Shown here: piece by piece, positions 31,342 to 38,854 of the stretch
Numbering within the stretch: the first letter of the stretch is position 1
How the letters are laid out: each line of letters begins with the position of its first letter
IMG/VR virus record: IMGVR_UViG_3300007541_000003
Span: 1 to 42,201 of that record
From: a virus
Strand: one strand, 5' to 3'
Length of the DNA: 42,201 nt
Notes under the pieces: model-generated
Database searches by the model: none
What the model was told of the DNA's origin: nothing
Seen by the model: only the letters and a program-made list of their open reading frames with translations
Translations under genes and position numbers: made by a program

Positions 31342-31737
31342 GTGACCACGATCCACACCAACTCGATTGAGGACGAAGCGCGTGCGCTCCGCTCTCTGCG
31401 AGAGAAGCGCGACCAGCTCAAAGCTGAGTTCGAGGAAGCCGACGAGGCTTACAAGGGCGCAGTCGAACGGCTGTACGAGCGCATGGATGAAACCGGAGTA
31501 GACGGGTTGAAGATCGACGGCATCAACTTCGTGCCGTCGGAGACTGTCTACGCCAACGTTCAGGACCGCGCGGCTTTTGTCGAGTGGGCCCGGACGCACG
31601 ACGAAGAGCTCGTCGAGGACCGGGAGCGAAAGGCTCTGCTCAACCAGCTGGTCCGCGAACGGCTCGACAACGGTGAGCCGATGCCTCCCGGCATTGGGTT
31701 CTACGTTCGAGAAACCATAGCCCAGCGCTCGTCCTAA
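31342..31737 (+). CDS. Coiled-coil protein of the replication block (131 aa)
   Basis: No named family is recognised. An N-terminal coiled coil (ALRSLREKRDQLKAEFEEADEAYKGAVERLYERM, residues 14-48 or so) is followed by an alpha/beta part (DGINFVPSETVYANVQDRAAF) and an acidic helix. Similar short coiled-coil proteins precede SSB or nuclease genes in many phages. GTG start at 31342 with AGGAGA eight bases upstream. Confidence 0.6.
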   Translation: MTTIHTNSIEDEARALRSLREKRDQLKAEFEEADEAYKGAVERLYERMDETGVDGLKIDGINFVPSETVYANVQDRAAFVEWARTHDEELVEDRERKALLNQLVRERLDNGEPMPPGIGFYVRETIAQRSS

Positions 31738-31744
31738 GCGGCGA

Positions 31745-31774
31745 TTGGCTTCTGACAGGCCGATGTGCTAGTCT
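31745..31774 (+). promoter_or_regulatory. Promoter candidate with overlapping hairpin before the SSB-like gene
   Basis: TTGGCT (31745-31750), an 18-base spacer and TAGTCT (31769-31774) with an extended TGC form a plausible promoter. A perfect stem, GACAGGC with GCCTGTC (31754-31760 and 31775-31781, 14-base loop), covers the -10 box. A second hairpin TTGCC-AAGCTA-GGCAA follows at 31783-31798. The stem could be an operator or a terminator of the upstream gene. Confidence 0.5.
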
Positions 31775-31826
31775 GCCTGTCGTTGCCAAGCTAGGCAAAC
31801 ACACAACACGCAAGGAGAAACGCAAC

Positions 31827-32477
31827 ATGAGTAAGGCAGTAACGAAGAAGGAGTCCAACCTCCCGGCTCTGACCCACACCCCGGCGATGGAGATTACGGC
31901 GGAAGACGTCGCGCTCCCTCGCATGAAGGTGGGGCAGTACATGACCGAGCAGGTGAAGCAGCAGAGCGTTCAGTTCGGCGATCTGTTCGTTTCGCTTGGC
32001 GAGGACGACCCGGACCCGATCATCCTGGCTTCGCTGGATGACGAGAAGGGCGCCATCGTCCACGTGCTCGACATGTACAAGGGCAAGTCGTTGAGCGAGG
32101 GCGGAGAGCTGACCCTGTACGACTACGACGATCCGGCGGCTCCGCCGGAGGCGTGGGTGACGTACAACTACACAGTCGCCGTCCCTGAGGCGGACGACTA
32201 CCTGCCGTGCAAGTGGATGCTGACCCGTACCGGGCGCACCACCGCGCAGCAGATAAACACCATCCTCAAAAAGAACGAGGCAGCTGGTCCGGCGTACGTG
32301 AACGCTTTCGAGGTTACGACCTTGAAGCGGGAGAACGCGAAGGGCGAGTTCGCTGTTCCGAGGGTCCGGCTGGTTGAAGCCGATCCGAAGAACGTCGAGA
32401 TTGCCGCCAAGATGGCCGAGATGATCTCGGGTCGTCCGGCTCCGGCAGCCGCTTCGTCGGATGAACCGGCGATCTGA
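31827..32477 (+). CDS. Possible single-stranded DNA-binding protein (216 aa)
   Basis: The sequence has the layout seen in phage SSB-like proteins of this genome position: a beta-rich body (SVQFGDLFVSLGEDDPDPII, GGELTLYDYDDPAAPPEAWVTYNYTVAV), then the segment WMLTRTGRTTAQQINTIL, a helical end (EIAAKMAEMISGR), and an acidic Ala/Pro/Ser-rich tail. The acidic tail would fit partner binding as in bacterial SSBs. I am not certain of the family. AAGGAG precedes the ATG. The stop overlaps the small membrane gene by one base. Confidence 0.5.
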   Translation: MSKAVTKKESNLPALTHTPAMEITAEDVALPRMKVGQYMTEQVKQQSVQFGDLFVSLGEDDPDPIILASLDDEKGAIVHVLDMYKGKSLSEGGELTLYDYDDPAAPPEAWVTYNYTVAVPEADDYLPCKWMLTRTGRTTAQQINTILKKNEAAGPAYVNAFEVTTLKRENAKGEFAVPRVRLVEADPKNVEIAAKMAEMISGRPAPAAASSDEPAI

Positions 32478-32605
32478 TGCGCCGGGAACCTGATCCCAAG
32501 AACGACGTTCTGTTCTCGGTCGGCCTCGTCGCGTTCGCGGCGATGGCTGGCCTGGGGTCGGCGCTTGTCCTCTACACGCTGCTTGCGGCGGTGGGGCTGG
32601 TATGA
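32477..32605 (+). CDS. Tiny membrane protein (42 aa)
   Basis: The start overlaps the previous stop (TGATG) and the stop overlaps the polymerase start (ATGA), so it is translated as part of the operon. A charged N-terminus (RREPDPKND) is followed by one long hydrophobic segment (LFSVGLVAFAAMAGLGSALV, then YTLLAAVGLV). It is probably inserted in the host membrane with its N-terminus in the cytoplasm. Function unknown. Confidence 0.65.
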   Translation: MRREPDPKNDVLFSVGLVAFAAMAGLGSALVLYTLLAAVGLV

Positions 32606-34317
32606 CGACTATCGCGTTTGACACGGAGACTCGTGGCCTGGCGTGGGATGACCCCGAAGAGAGGGCTTTCCTTGCGACTTGGGCCGACGAGAGCAACGAG
32701 TACGTAGCCGATCTATCAAAGGCTGATGAGGTCGAGACGTTCGTCAACGCGTTGGACAGCGCAGACGTTTTGGTGGCGCACAACGCGCCGTTCGACGTCC
32801 ATCAGACGCGCGAGACAGTGGGTTACGACCCGCTGTCTCGCGCGGGTGCGCTTCACGACACGAACATCATGGCGCGCGTGGCGATGCCTGCGGGTCAGTC
32901 GCGCCCGAGCTACAAGCTCAAAGACCTAGCGCAGACGTTCGTGTCCGACGATGCAAAGGACGCCGAAGACGACATCGCTGAGATGGCGAAGTCGGCCGGG
33001 ATCAAGCTCAAAGCAACCGGCGGCTACTACGACACCTGGCGCGCGTATCCCGAGGTGATGGAGAAGTACGCGCGCCTCGACGCTCGCTACACGTACGAGC
33101 TGCACAAGAAGTTTGCTGCGGAGCTCGACGGCAACGGCGCGTGGGAGTTGGAGCAGAGGGTTCAGCCGATTCTGATTGAGGCTGAGAAGCGTGGCATCGC
33201 GCTTGATCAGGACGTCGTGACCGATCTGAAAACGGAGTACGAGAAGCGGCGCGATCAGGCGCGTGCGACGCTGACTGAGTTCTTGCCCGAAGAGGCGTTG
33301 GGCGGACCCGGCTCCGAAGAGGCGCTGGCCGATTCGCTCTTGGGCCTGGGCGTTCCGCTTCATCGTAAGACGCAGAAGACCGGCAAGTATCAGACCAGCA
33401 AGTTCGCGCTTCAAGAGTTCGAGAATGACTACCCGGTGGTCGGCGCTCTCTCTGACTACCGGACGGCCGACAAGTTTCTTTCGACCTACATTGAGCCGAT
33501 GCTAGGCCGCGACGTCGTTCACACGTCGTTCGGCCAATGCGAGGCTTGGACGGGGCGCATGTCTTCGTACCGCCCCAACATGCAGAACATTCCGTCTCGG
33601 GGCGGGGCACGAGTCCGGGCGATGTTTGTTCCTCGTGAGGGGCACAGCTTTGTTGTCTGCGACTACGACTCAATCGAGGTCCGCTTGCTGGCCTACTACA
33701 TGGGACAGGCTGGTTATCGAGAGATGATCGCGAAAGGTCTGGACCCGCACGCTTGGATGGCGGCGCAGATTCACGGCGGCCGGATGGAGGACTACGTCAA
33801 GGGCAGCGACGGTGAGTCGCTTCGATCGCAGGCGAAGAACACGATGTTTGCGATCACGTACGGCGCAGGCGCGCCGCGTGTTGCCGACATGAATCAGATG
33901 ACGCGCGAGGAAGCGAAAGCGCTGATCGCCAAGATCAAGAAGTCTTTGCCGGGCTACTACCGGCTCAATAAAAGGATTCGGGAGAAGGTCGAAGCGGAGG
34001 GTCACGTGACCACGCTCTTCGGCCGCCGCCAGCCGGTGAGTCCCGAGAAGTCGTACGTCGGACTCAATGCCTTGATCCAGGGCAGCGCAGCCGACGTCAT
34101 GAAGCAGGGGCTAGTGAACGTAGCCGAGGCTGTCAAGCCTTACGGCGGCGTGCCCCTGCTGGTCGTGCACGACGAAGTTGTTGTCGAGGTGCCGACTGAG
34201 AACGCGCAACACGTAGCACAGATCACGGAACAGGCCATGACGGAGGCGTTCGAGCTGGACCCGCATCTTGCGGTGAGCGGCTCGATCGTCGACACCAACT
34301 ATGCAGATGCCAAGTAA
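32602..34317 (+). CDS. Family A DNA polymerase with 3'-5' exonuclease (571 aa)
   Basis: The N-terminal 3'-5' exonuclease starts with AFDTETRGL (Asp7, Glu9) and HNAPFDVHQ. The polymerase has motif A VCDYDSIEVRLLA near residue 352, motif B RSQAKNTMFAITYG near residue 410, and motif C LLVVHDEVVVE near 521. Catalytic Asp residues in A and C are present. No 5'-3' exonuclease domain is present. At 571 residues it is shorter than T7 DNA polymerase (704) and compact like other phage Pol A enzymes. It should copy the phage genome with the TOPRIM-ATPase and SNF2 protein from the same block. Confidence 0.93.
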   Translation: MTTIAFDTETRGLAWDDPEERAFLATWADESNEYVADLSKADEVETFVNALDSADVLVAHNAPFDVHQTRETVGYDPLSRAGALHDTNIMARVAMPAGQSRPSYKLKDLAQTFVSDDAKDAEDDIAEMAKSAGIKLKATGGYYDTWRAYPEVMEKYARLDARYTYELHKKFAAELDGNGAWELEQRVQPILIEAEKRGIALDQDVVTDLKTEYEKRRDQARATLTEFLPEEALGGPGSEEALADSLLGLGVPLHRKTQKTGKYQTSKFALQEFENDYPVVGALSDYRTADKFLSTYIEPMLGRDVVHTSFGQCEAWTGRMSSYRPNMQNIPSRGGARVRAMFVPREGHSFVVCDYDSIEVRLLAYYMGQAGYREMIAKGLDPHAWMAAQIHGGRMEDYVKGSDGESLRSQAKNTMFAITYGAGAPRVADMNQMTREEAKALIAKIKKSLPGYYRLNKRIREKVEAEGHVTTLFGRRQPVSPEKSYVGLNALIQGSAADVMKQGLVNVAEAVKPYGGVPLLVVHDEVVVEVPTENAQHVAQITEQAMTEAFELDPHLAVSGSIVDTNYADAK

Positions 34318-34330
34318 GGAGGCACATTCC

Positions 34331-34687
34331 GTGAGCGGAAAGATTCTCGGAGAAAAGGACGCGCAGGACTTGATGGAGCTCAGCGACGACGAGCTCAACG
34401 AGCTGTACCGACAGCAGGAGTTTGCCAAAGTCTCGACCGCCGATCAGGGCGGTTCAGAGATTCTGCCTCCTGCGTCGATCACGCTGGTCACGCAGGAGCG
34501 GATCACGTCGAGCGAGCTTCGCTCGGTCATCTACACCCGTCTCGGGGTCTACATCGAGGGCACGTGGGAGGGCCAGGACGAGGCTCAGCACGTTCTGATT
34601 CCCTGGGACCGAGTCTCGTATCTCTCCTTCAACTTCGAGCTGATGAACGAGCTTCTCGAAGCTGAGCAGGACGAGGGTGATGCCTGA
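34331..34687 (+). CDS. Unknown acidic protein after the polymerase (118 aa)
   Basis: GTG at 34331 is chosen because AAGGAGG ends about ten bases earlier; an in-frame ATG at 34301 lies inside the polymerase gene. The start is helical and acidic (EKDAQDLMELSDDELNELYR). A beta part follows (ITLVTQERITSSELRSVIYT, VYIEGTWEGQDEAQHVLIP). No family is recognised. Its stop overlaps the next tiny gene by a few bases. Confidence 0.6.
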   Translation: MSGKILGEKDAQDLMELSDDELNELYRQQEFAKVSTADQGGSEILPPASITLVTQERITSSELRSVIYTRLGVYIEGTWEGQDEAQHVLIPWDRVSYLSFNFELMNELLEAEQDEGDA

Positions 34688-34748
34688 CCTGTTTCTACTT
34701 CTGATGCTCGCGCTGGCGATGCTCTTTGCCTGGGCGGTTGTCTCGTGA
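34680..34748 (+). CDS. Tiny hydrophobic peptide (22 aa)
   Basis: The peptide is MPDLFLLLMLALAMLFAWAV plus VS, almost entirely a single membrane segment. It begins eight bases before the end of the previous gene and ends by GTGA overlap with the resolvase gene. The two-sided overlaps make it plausible as a translated small membrane peptide or a coupling device between the flanking genes. Confidence 0.4.
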   Translation: MPDLFLLLMLALAMLFAWAVVS

Positions 34749-35179
34749 CGGTACGCGTCATGGCAATCGACCCCGGCGAGCGCACCGGCTGGGCGATCGG
34801 CGAGATTGACCCCGAGGCACCCGAGCTCACGATTGTGGAGCAGGGAGTCGATCAGCTCCGCGACTTCGCGTTCCTTCTGCGAGAGAAGATCGAGGAAGTA
34901 GACGTCGTGGTCTACGAGACGTGGCGGTTGTACCCGCACATGGCGCGCAAGCTGATTGGCAACGACATGCAGCCGTCACAGCTTGTCGGAATCATCCGGT
35001 TTGTGTCCTGGCTGAACCCCGAGGTTGCCCTTGTCAGCCAGGGGGCCACAATCAAGAAGACGGCGTTCAAGACGATGCCCGACGACATGAAGCGTCGGCT
35101 GGCAAACAGCAGCGAGCAGCACGATCAAGACGCCGTGATGCACCTGTGGTTCTACTTTTGGAGCAAGTACGTTGGCTAG
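34745..35179 (+). CDS. RuvC-like Holliday junction resolvase (144 aa)
   Basis: The RNase H-like fold is marked by AIDPGERTGWAI with Asp9, VVVYETWR with Glu58, and HDQDAVMHLW with Asp127 and Asp129. These are the acidic residues of RuvC-type resolvases. The size is close to bacterial RuvC. It probably cuts branched replication or recombination intermediates before packaging. GTG start overlaps the tiny hydrophobic peptide. Confidence 0.8.
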   Translation: MTVRVMAIDPGERTGWAIGEIDPEAPELTIVEQGVDQLRDFAFLLREKIEEVDVVVYETWRLYPHMARKLIGNDMQPSQLVGIIRFVSWLNPEVALVSQGATIKKTAFKTMPDDMKRRLANSSEQHDQDAVMHLWFYFWSKYVG

Positions 35180-36110
35180 ACAGAGTTCCCTCATTCACGA
35201 TCACACGACGATCGAGACGATGCTGGCCGCGGGAGTGTCGAAGCGGCAGATTGCCAAGGAGCTTGGCGTAGCACGATCGACGCTGACTGACTATATTCGC
35301 AACCACATAGCCGTAGACAGGGACGTCAAACACGATGGCTTAGCAACGCATGTAGCTGATGGGTTCACGGAGATTCCCGTCATTGAGCGTTTTTACGGAG
35401 ATGAGGGGGAGCATTACGTGTATCCGCTTGGCGACGTTCACATTGGTAGCCCCGCGTTCGCAGCCGACCGATTCGGCGAATGGATTGAGTATCTGACCGA
35501 TCGGCAGGACGCGTCGATGCTGGGCACCGGCGACTTTCTCAACTCGGCGATCAAGACGTCCGTGTCAGAGACGTACGACGAGGTCTTTACGGTGGGGCAG
35601 GCCAAGCGACTGCTTCGGGACTTGCTCGAACCGCTGGCTCATACCGGCCGGATTGACCTTCTGATGCCAGGAAACCACGAGGACCGCATCTATCGGTCGG
35701 TCGGGGATTGCCCGATTCAGGACGTCTCAGACTTTTTGGAGACTCCGTATTGCCGGGTTGCCTGCATCGTGATCTACCACGTTGGCAGCCAGCGCTACGA
35801 GTTTGCGGTGAGGCACGGTACGGGCGGCGGAATGATCGGGGCTCGCGCAGGGCGCCTCGCCCGACAGGCGCAGACCGTTCTGGCTGACGTCTACGTGAGC
35901 GGCCATACGCACAGCCAGCTGGTCTTTCCCCAGGAACTTTTTGTAGTTGATGGAAACCAAGTCAAGCGGCGACGGCAGTACTTCGTTTCGTCCGGCAGCT
36001 TCTTGGCTTACGAGGAATACGCGGCGCGGCAAGGATTCGCCCCCCAAAAGATAGGTGCTCCGCGCATCCGGTTGGATGGCGAGCGCCACGACGTTCACGT
36101 GTCGATATGA
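35172..36110 (+). CDS. Metallophosphoesterase with N-terminal HTH (312 aa)
   Basis: The N-terminus has a helix-turn-helix (MLAAGVSKRQIAKELGVARS...TLTDYI, residues 17-45). The calcineurin-like domain has all key blocks in order: GDVHIG near residue 88, GTGDFLN near 118, MPGNHED near 167, RHGTGGG near 215 and SGHTHS near 245. Such enzymes hydrolyse phosphate esters or DNA with two metal ions. The HTH could place it on DNA. The start is TTG at 35172, overlapping the resolvase gene. The best match in role is the SbcD/Mre11-like or Icc-like phage phosphoesterase group; substrate unknown. Confidence 0.8.
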   Translation: MARQSSLIHDHTTIETMLAAGVSKRQIAKELGVARSTLTDYIRNHIAVDRDVKHDGLATHVADGFTEIPVIERFYGDEGEHYVYPLGDVHIGSPAFAADRFGEWIEYLTDRQDASMLGTGDFLNSAIKTSVSETYDEVFTVGQAKRLLRDLLEPLAHTGRIDLLMPGNHEDRIYRSVGDCPIQDVSDFLETPYCRVACIVIYHVGSQRYEFAVRHGTGGGMIGARAGRLARQAQTVLADVYVSGHTHSQLVFPQELFVVDGNQVKRRRQYFVSSGSFLAYEEYAARQGFAPQKIGAPRIRLDGERHDVHVSI

Positions 36111-36139
36111 CGTCGGCGCGCGGAAAGGAAAGAGGACTC

Positions 36140-36361
36140 ATGGAACACATGGACCCGGTGCTTGACGTTGCCATTGGCATGATCAAGAAGACTGATGATC
36201 TGACGTATGCGCTGCGCGATCTTGTGTTGAACACGGTTGCGTCAGGAGCGATCTCCGCGGCGGAGGCGCTGTCGTCGGTGGAGGCGGTGCTCTCAGAGGC
36301 ACAGTCGGTGGCGCGTGACTCGGCTGCGGCCTGGAAGGACAGCGATACCTCAGCTGTTTGA
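36140..36361 (+). CDS. Small helical protein (73 aa)
   Basis: AAAGAGGA sits just before the ATG at 36140; an ATGA overlap with the previous gene at 36107 gives an 84-residue alternative. The protein is fully helical (VLDVAIGMIKKTDDLTYALR, SAAEALSSVEAVLSEAQSV). No family is recognised. Confidence 0.55.
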   Translation: MEHMDPVLDVAIGMIKKTDDLTYALRDLVLNTVASGAISAAEALSSVEAVLSEAQSVARDSAAAWKDSDTSAV

Positions 36362-36539
36362 CAGTCCGTACCCCGGCTGGATTCAGACGGTAAAGATCAA
36401 GGTGCCGATGGCGCTTGCCCTCGGACTCTACGAGCATCTCACCGACGACCAGCTGTTCAACCACTTTTGGGACATCTCTCACGAGTGCGAGAGGCGTCAA
36501 CTCGATGTCGAAAGCGGAGAGCGGATCGTTGCGGACTAA
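36315..36539 (+). CDS. Small protein with uncertain start (up to 74 aa)
   Basis: The certain part is the C-terminal 61 residues, from LFDSPYPGWIQTVKIKVP through LYEHLTDDQLFNHFWDISHE. A beta strand followed by helices looks like a genuine small globular protein. The start is unclear: the GTG at 36315 is inside the previous gene, and GGAAGGA at about 36332 has no good start codon after it. Its 3' end overlaps the kinase gene by 35 bases. Confidence 0.5.
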   Translation: MTRLRPGRTAIPQLFDSPYPGWIQTVKIKVPMALALGLYEHLTDDQLFNHFWDISHECERRQLDVESGERIVAD

Positions 36540-37071
36540 CCTGGCTTTGATTGGCAAGATGGGGTCCGGCAAGTCGGCTGTTGCCAACGTGCTGTGCGAC
36601 TCTTACGGCTACCGCGCAGAGCACTTCGCGCAGAGCTTGAAGGACGTGGCGCGCCATATATGGGGCGAGGGTGCCGAAGTCAATCGCGACTACTTGCAGC
36701 GCTTAGGCGTGCTGGTCAGGACGATCGACGAGGCGGCCTGGGTCAACATCTTGGTTCGCCGTCTGGAAGAGCTGGAATCCGAGGGCACGCCGGTCGTCAT
36801 TGACGATTGCCGTTTCCCAAACGAGTACGAAGCGCTCGCTAAGCGGGGCTTCATGTTTGTGGAAGTGTCGGCGCAAGAGTCGCGCCGCGTCGATCGGCTT
36901 CAACGAATCGGCAAGCTCTCGGACTTGGAGCAGCTGACCCACGAATCGGAGACGGCGCTAGATGACACAGAGCTGTTTCCGCGGGACTTCGAGATCGTCA
37001 ATAACGGCGACTTGGGGGCGCTTCGTGAGCAGGTTAGCGACGTCGCGTTCAGGCTTGAAAGCCGTGTCTAG
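36505..37071 (+). CDS. Deoxynucleoside monophosphate kinase (188 aa)
   Basis: P-loop IGKMGSGKSAVA at residues 16-27 is followed by DSYGYRAEHFAQSLKDVARHI and by LGVLVRTIDEAAWVNILV. The segment VVIDDCRFPNEYEALAKRG is typical of T4 gene 1-like dNMP kinases. The enzyme phosphorylates dNMPs released from host DNA to feed replication. The ATG at 36505 overlaps the previous gene. The 3' end overlaps the deoxyribosyltransferase gene by eight bases. Confidence 0.8.
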   Translation: MSKAESGSLRTNLALIGKMGSGKSAVANVLCDSYGYRAEHFAQSLKDVARHIWGEGAEVNRDYLQRLGVLVRTIDEAAWVNILVRRLEELESEGTPVVIDDCRFPNEYEALAKRGFMFVEVSAQESRRVDRLQRIGKLSDLEQLTHESETALDDTELFPRDFEIVNNGDLGALREQVSDVAFRLESRV

Positions 37072-37546
37072 CCCGTCGGTCTACCTTGCTGGGCCCATTA
37101 CGGGCCTGACCTGGGATGAGGCGGAAGCCTGGCGGCTGCCGGATTCGCAGACCGCTACGACGATTGCGCGATACGGCGGCGCGGTGCTGAATCCGATGCG
37201 CGACCAGCACAAGTGGGACACGGGCGGCCCGTTGCCCGACAACTTCGATGGCTCGACCGGCATCCAGGAGGACTTTCGGATGATCGAAGAGTGCTCCGCC
37301 ATTCTTGCCAACTTCGTTGGGGCCAAAGCCGTGAGCCTCGGCACTATTGCCGAGCTCGGCTACGGCTACGCCATGCACAAGCCGATTGTCGTTGCGATGG
37401 AGCCGGACAACATTCACAACCACGCGTTCATTCGGGAGATGGCGACCACGATTCGGCCTACGCTGGTCGGAGCTGCGAGCGCCGTTGGTTTCCTGATTGA
37501 GACGACGCCTGTCTACCGCGATGCCGTCGCAGTTCCTTACGCCTAA
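37064..37546 (+). CDS. Nucleoside 2-deoxyribosyltransferase-like enzyme (160 aa)
   Basis: SVYLAGPITGLTWDEAEAWR at the start and SAILANFVGAKAVSLGTIAE...LGYGYAMHKPIVVAME in the middle match the nucleoside deoxyribosyltransferase family. The likely catalytic Glu lies in GTIAELGYG. Such enzymes exchange bases on deoxynucleosides or split DNA precursors, and in phages help nucleotide salvage or base modification. The GTG at 37064 is the last start before the conserved part. It is the last rightward gene before the convergent boundary. Confidence 0.75.
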   Translation: MSSPSVYLAGPITGLTWDEAEAWRLPDSQTATTIARYGGAVLNPMRDQHKWDTGGPLPDNFDGSTGIQEDFRMIEECSAILANFVGAKAVSLGTIAELGYGYAMHKPIVVAMEPDNIHNHAFIREMATTIRPTLVGAASAVGFLIETTPVYRDAVAVPYA

Positions 37547-37610
37547 ACAAGTCGCGGAAGCTACGCAGCTTTTGTATAGGAGAGGAAATCGACGCGACTG
37601 ACAGAGCCAA

Positions 37611-37632
37611 GTTTCGCTCAACCAAGCGAAAC
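37611..37632. terminator. Stem-loop at the convergent boundary
   Basis: GTTTCGCT (37611-37618) pairs perfectly with AGCGAAAC (37625-37632) around a 6-base loop, in the gap 37547-37767 between the rightward and leftward blocks. No T run follows in either direction, so it may be a weak bidirectional terminator. I see no gene in this gap. Confidence 0.5.
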
Positions 37633-37767
37633 GCGTGTACTCAGAACGACCTACGTGACCGCTTAGGACGCCCCCGTTGTGTCCGTTTTGTGTCCTTCTT
37701 GCGCTTAGCTAACTGCGACGCGCGCGACTGATTGCGGTGCCGCACGTTGCCGTTCCGGCGGGGCACT

Positions 37768-38265
37768 TCACCAAGACGACCAGCGCGCGCGATACGGGCG
37801 CGCGTCGGTATGAACGTTGCCGCCTGGGTAGATGCCAATGCCGTTGTTCGCCCATATCGTGTTCACTGCGGCCAGGAACTTGTCGCGGCCTACTCGGCTG
37901 ATCAGGCTGACGTCCCAATCGCAGGCGTCAGCGGCCATGTGCCGAGACTGACTTGCTCCCCCGACGGCGGCGTTGTGGGCCGGTGAGCGGTAGTAAGAGA
38001 GCGCGCCGATCGGGCGGTCACCAAGTCGATGCCTAAGCCGCTCGCACTTGAAAGCCTGCCTCTGAGCGTTAGCGCGGAGTGCGACCGGCACCGCCGTGCC
38101 GTCCTTGCTGGCCCACTCGTCCTTCGTGAAGTTAGGGCTCATGTAGCCGTGCCGCCAGCAGAACCGCTTGAACTTGGCCGAGCGCTGAGCGAGCTTGCCC
38201 CAGGGGTGCTTCCACATGTGGCGGAAGGGGTGGAGCTTGCCGTGCTTGCCGGGGAACTTAGCCAT
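37768..38265 (-). CDS. Endolysin, M15-family peptidase (165 aa)
   Basis: The C-terminal domain (residues 75-165) shows the LAS/M15 zinc motif: SRHMAADACDWD with His109 and Asp116, and VHTDARPYRARW with His152. ALSYYRSPAHNAAVGGAS precedes it. The first 60 residues are basic and His/Lys-rich and may target the cell wall. M15 peptidases cut D-Ala-D-Ala or L-Ala-D-Glu peptide bonds in peptidoglycan. The gene follows the holin-like gene with an 8-base overlap, as in a lysis cassette. No second endolysin domain is present. Confidence 0.82.
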   Translation of the reverse strand: MAKFPGKHGKLHPFRHMWKHPWGKLAQRSAKFKRFCWRHGYMSPNFTKDEWASKDGTAVPVALRANAQRQAFKCERLRHRLGDRPIGALSYYRSPAHNAAVGGASQSRHMAADACDWDVSLISRVGRDKFLAAVNTIWANNGIGIYPGGNVHTDARPYRARWSSW

Positions 38266-38479
38266 TCTTGACGGCCTCGTCGTAGCTGTCCAGCAGATCG
38301 GCGAGCTCGTTTGCCTCCGCCTTGTCGGCCGGAACGGTGAAGTGCCTCGCTATGACAGCGGAAACCGCGCCAACAGCCGCGACGACCTCAGTCGGCAGGC
38401 CAATGACCGCAACGACGGCGGTCACCAGGGCGGCGGCAAAGATCGGCTCGTGGAGGAAGGCTTTTGCGATGGCAGTCAA
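38258..38479 (-). CDS. Holin-like membrane protein (73 aa)
   Basis: Two hydrophobic segments (IFAAALVTAVVAVIGL and VVAAVGAVSAVIA) joined by a short turn and a charged C-terminal tail (DKAEANELADLLDSYDEAVKNG) fit a small two-span holin. The start is TTG at 38479 and overlaps the previous gene by four bases (TTGA), so translation is probably kept low. It lies next to the endolysin and should make the membrane holes that release it. Confidence 0.7.
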   Translation of the reverse strand: MTAIAKAFLHEPIFAAALVTAVVAVIGLPTEVVAAVGAVSAVIARHFTVPADKAEANELADLLDSYDEAVKNG

Positions 38480-38619
38480 TCAGTCAATCCAATGGAGTCG
38501 GTGTCCAGAGTTATTGTCTCACGCGGTATCTCTTCCGTGGAAGAACTTTTGCCCCGCGCCGACCACACTAGGTACACCAGCAGCAGTGTGTTGAGGCTGA
38601 GTAGGGCGGATTCAATCAT
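38476..38619 (-). CDS. Small membrane protein of the lysis cassette (47 aa)
   Basis: It starts MIESALLSLNTLLLVYLVW, a single N-terminal membrane segment, followed by a polar tail (SARGKSSSTEEIPRET...). It overlaps its neighbours by one base (TAATG) upstream and four bases downstream. The layout suits a holin partner, antiholin or small spanin-like anchor. No family is recognised. Confidence 0.6.
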   Translation of the reverse strand: MIESALLSLNTLLLVYLVWSARGKSSSTEEIPRETITLDTDSIGLTD

Positions 38620-38849
38620 TAGCCGGTAAGGATTGTAAGAATGGCGATCGCAATAGTGACTGCCAGAGTCGCCAGCGCACCGGCCACTGCGCCCAGCGTG
38701 CGGATCAGGTCGGTAATCCGCTGGTCGAGCTGGGCGGTGTCTTTGGTCTGCTCAATCTGCATCGTCTTGATGGACGCGATGTCGGACTTCATAGACGACG
38801 CTTCCTGTTCGAGCGAGTACACACGACTGTCAAGGGAAACGGCACTCAT
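38619..38849 (-). CDS. XhlA-like holin/hemolysin protein (76 aa)
   Basis: A coiled coil (SLEQEASSMKSDIASIKTMQIEQTKDTAQLDQ... in the first 50 residues) is followed by one C-terminal membrane span (TLGAVAGALATLAVTIAIAI). This is the arrangement of XhlA proteins, which act with a holin in Bacillus-type lysis. The gene lies six bases past the end of the giant gene and ends by a one-base overlap with the 47-residue gene. XhlA-like is the best label; a late membrane-attached accessory is the alternative. Confidence 0.65.
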   Translation of the reverse strand: MSAVSLDSRVYSLEQEASSMKSDIASIKTMQIEQTKDTAQLDQRITDLIRTLGAVAGALATLAVTIAIAILTILTG

Positions 38850-38854
38850 GCGTC

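Noticed and set aside
37641-37838. Minus-strand 65-codon frame overlapping the endolysin 3' end
   Set aside because: Mostly an off-frame of the endolysin plus an Arg/Lys-rich end with no ribosome site.
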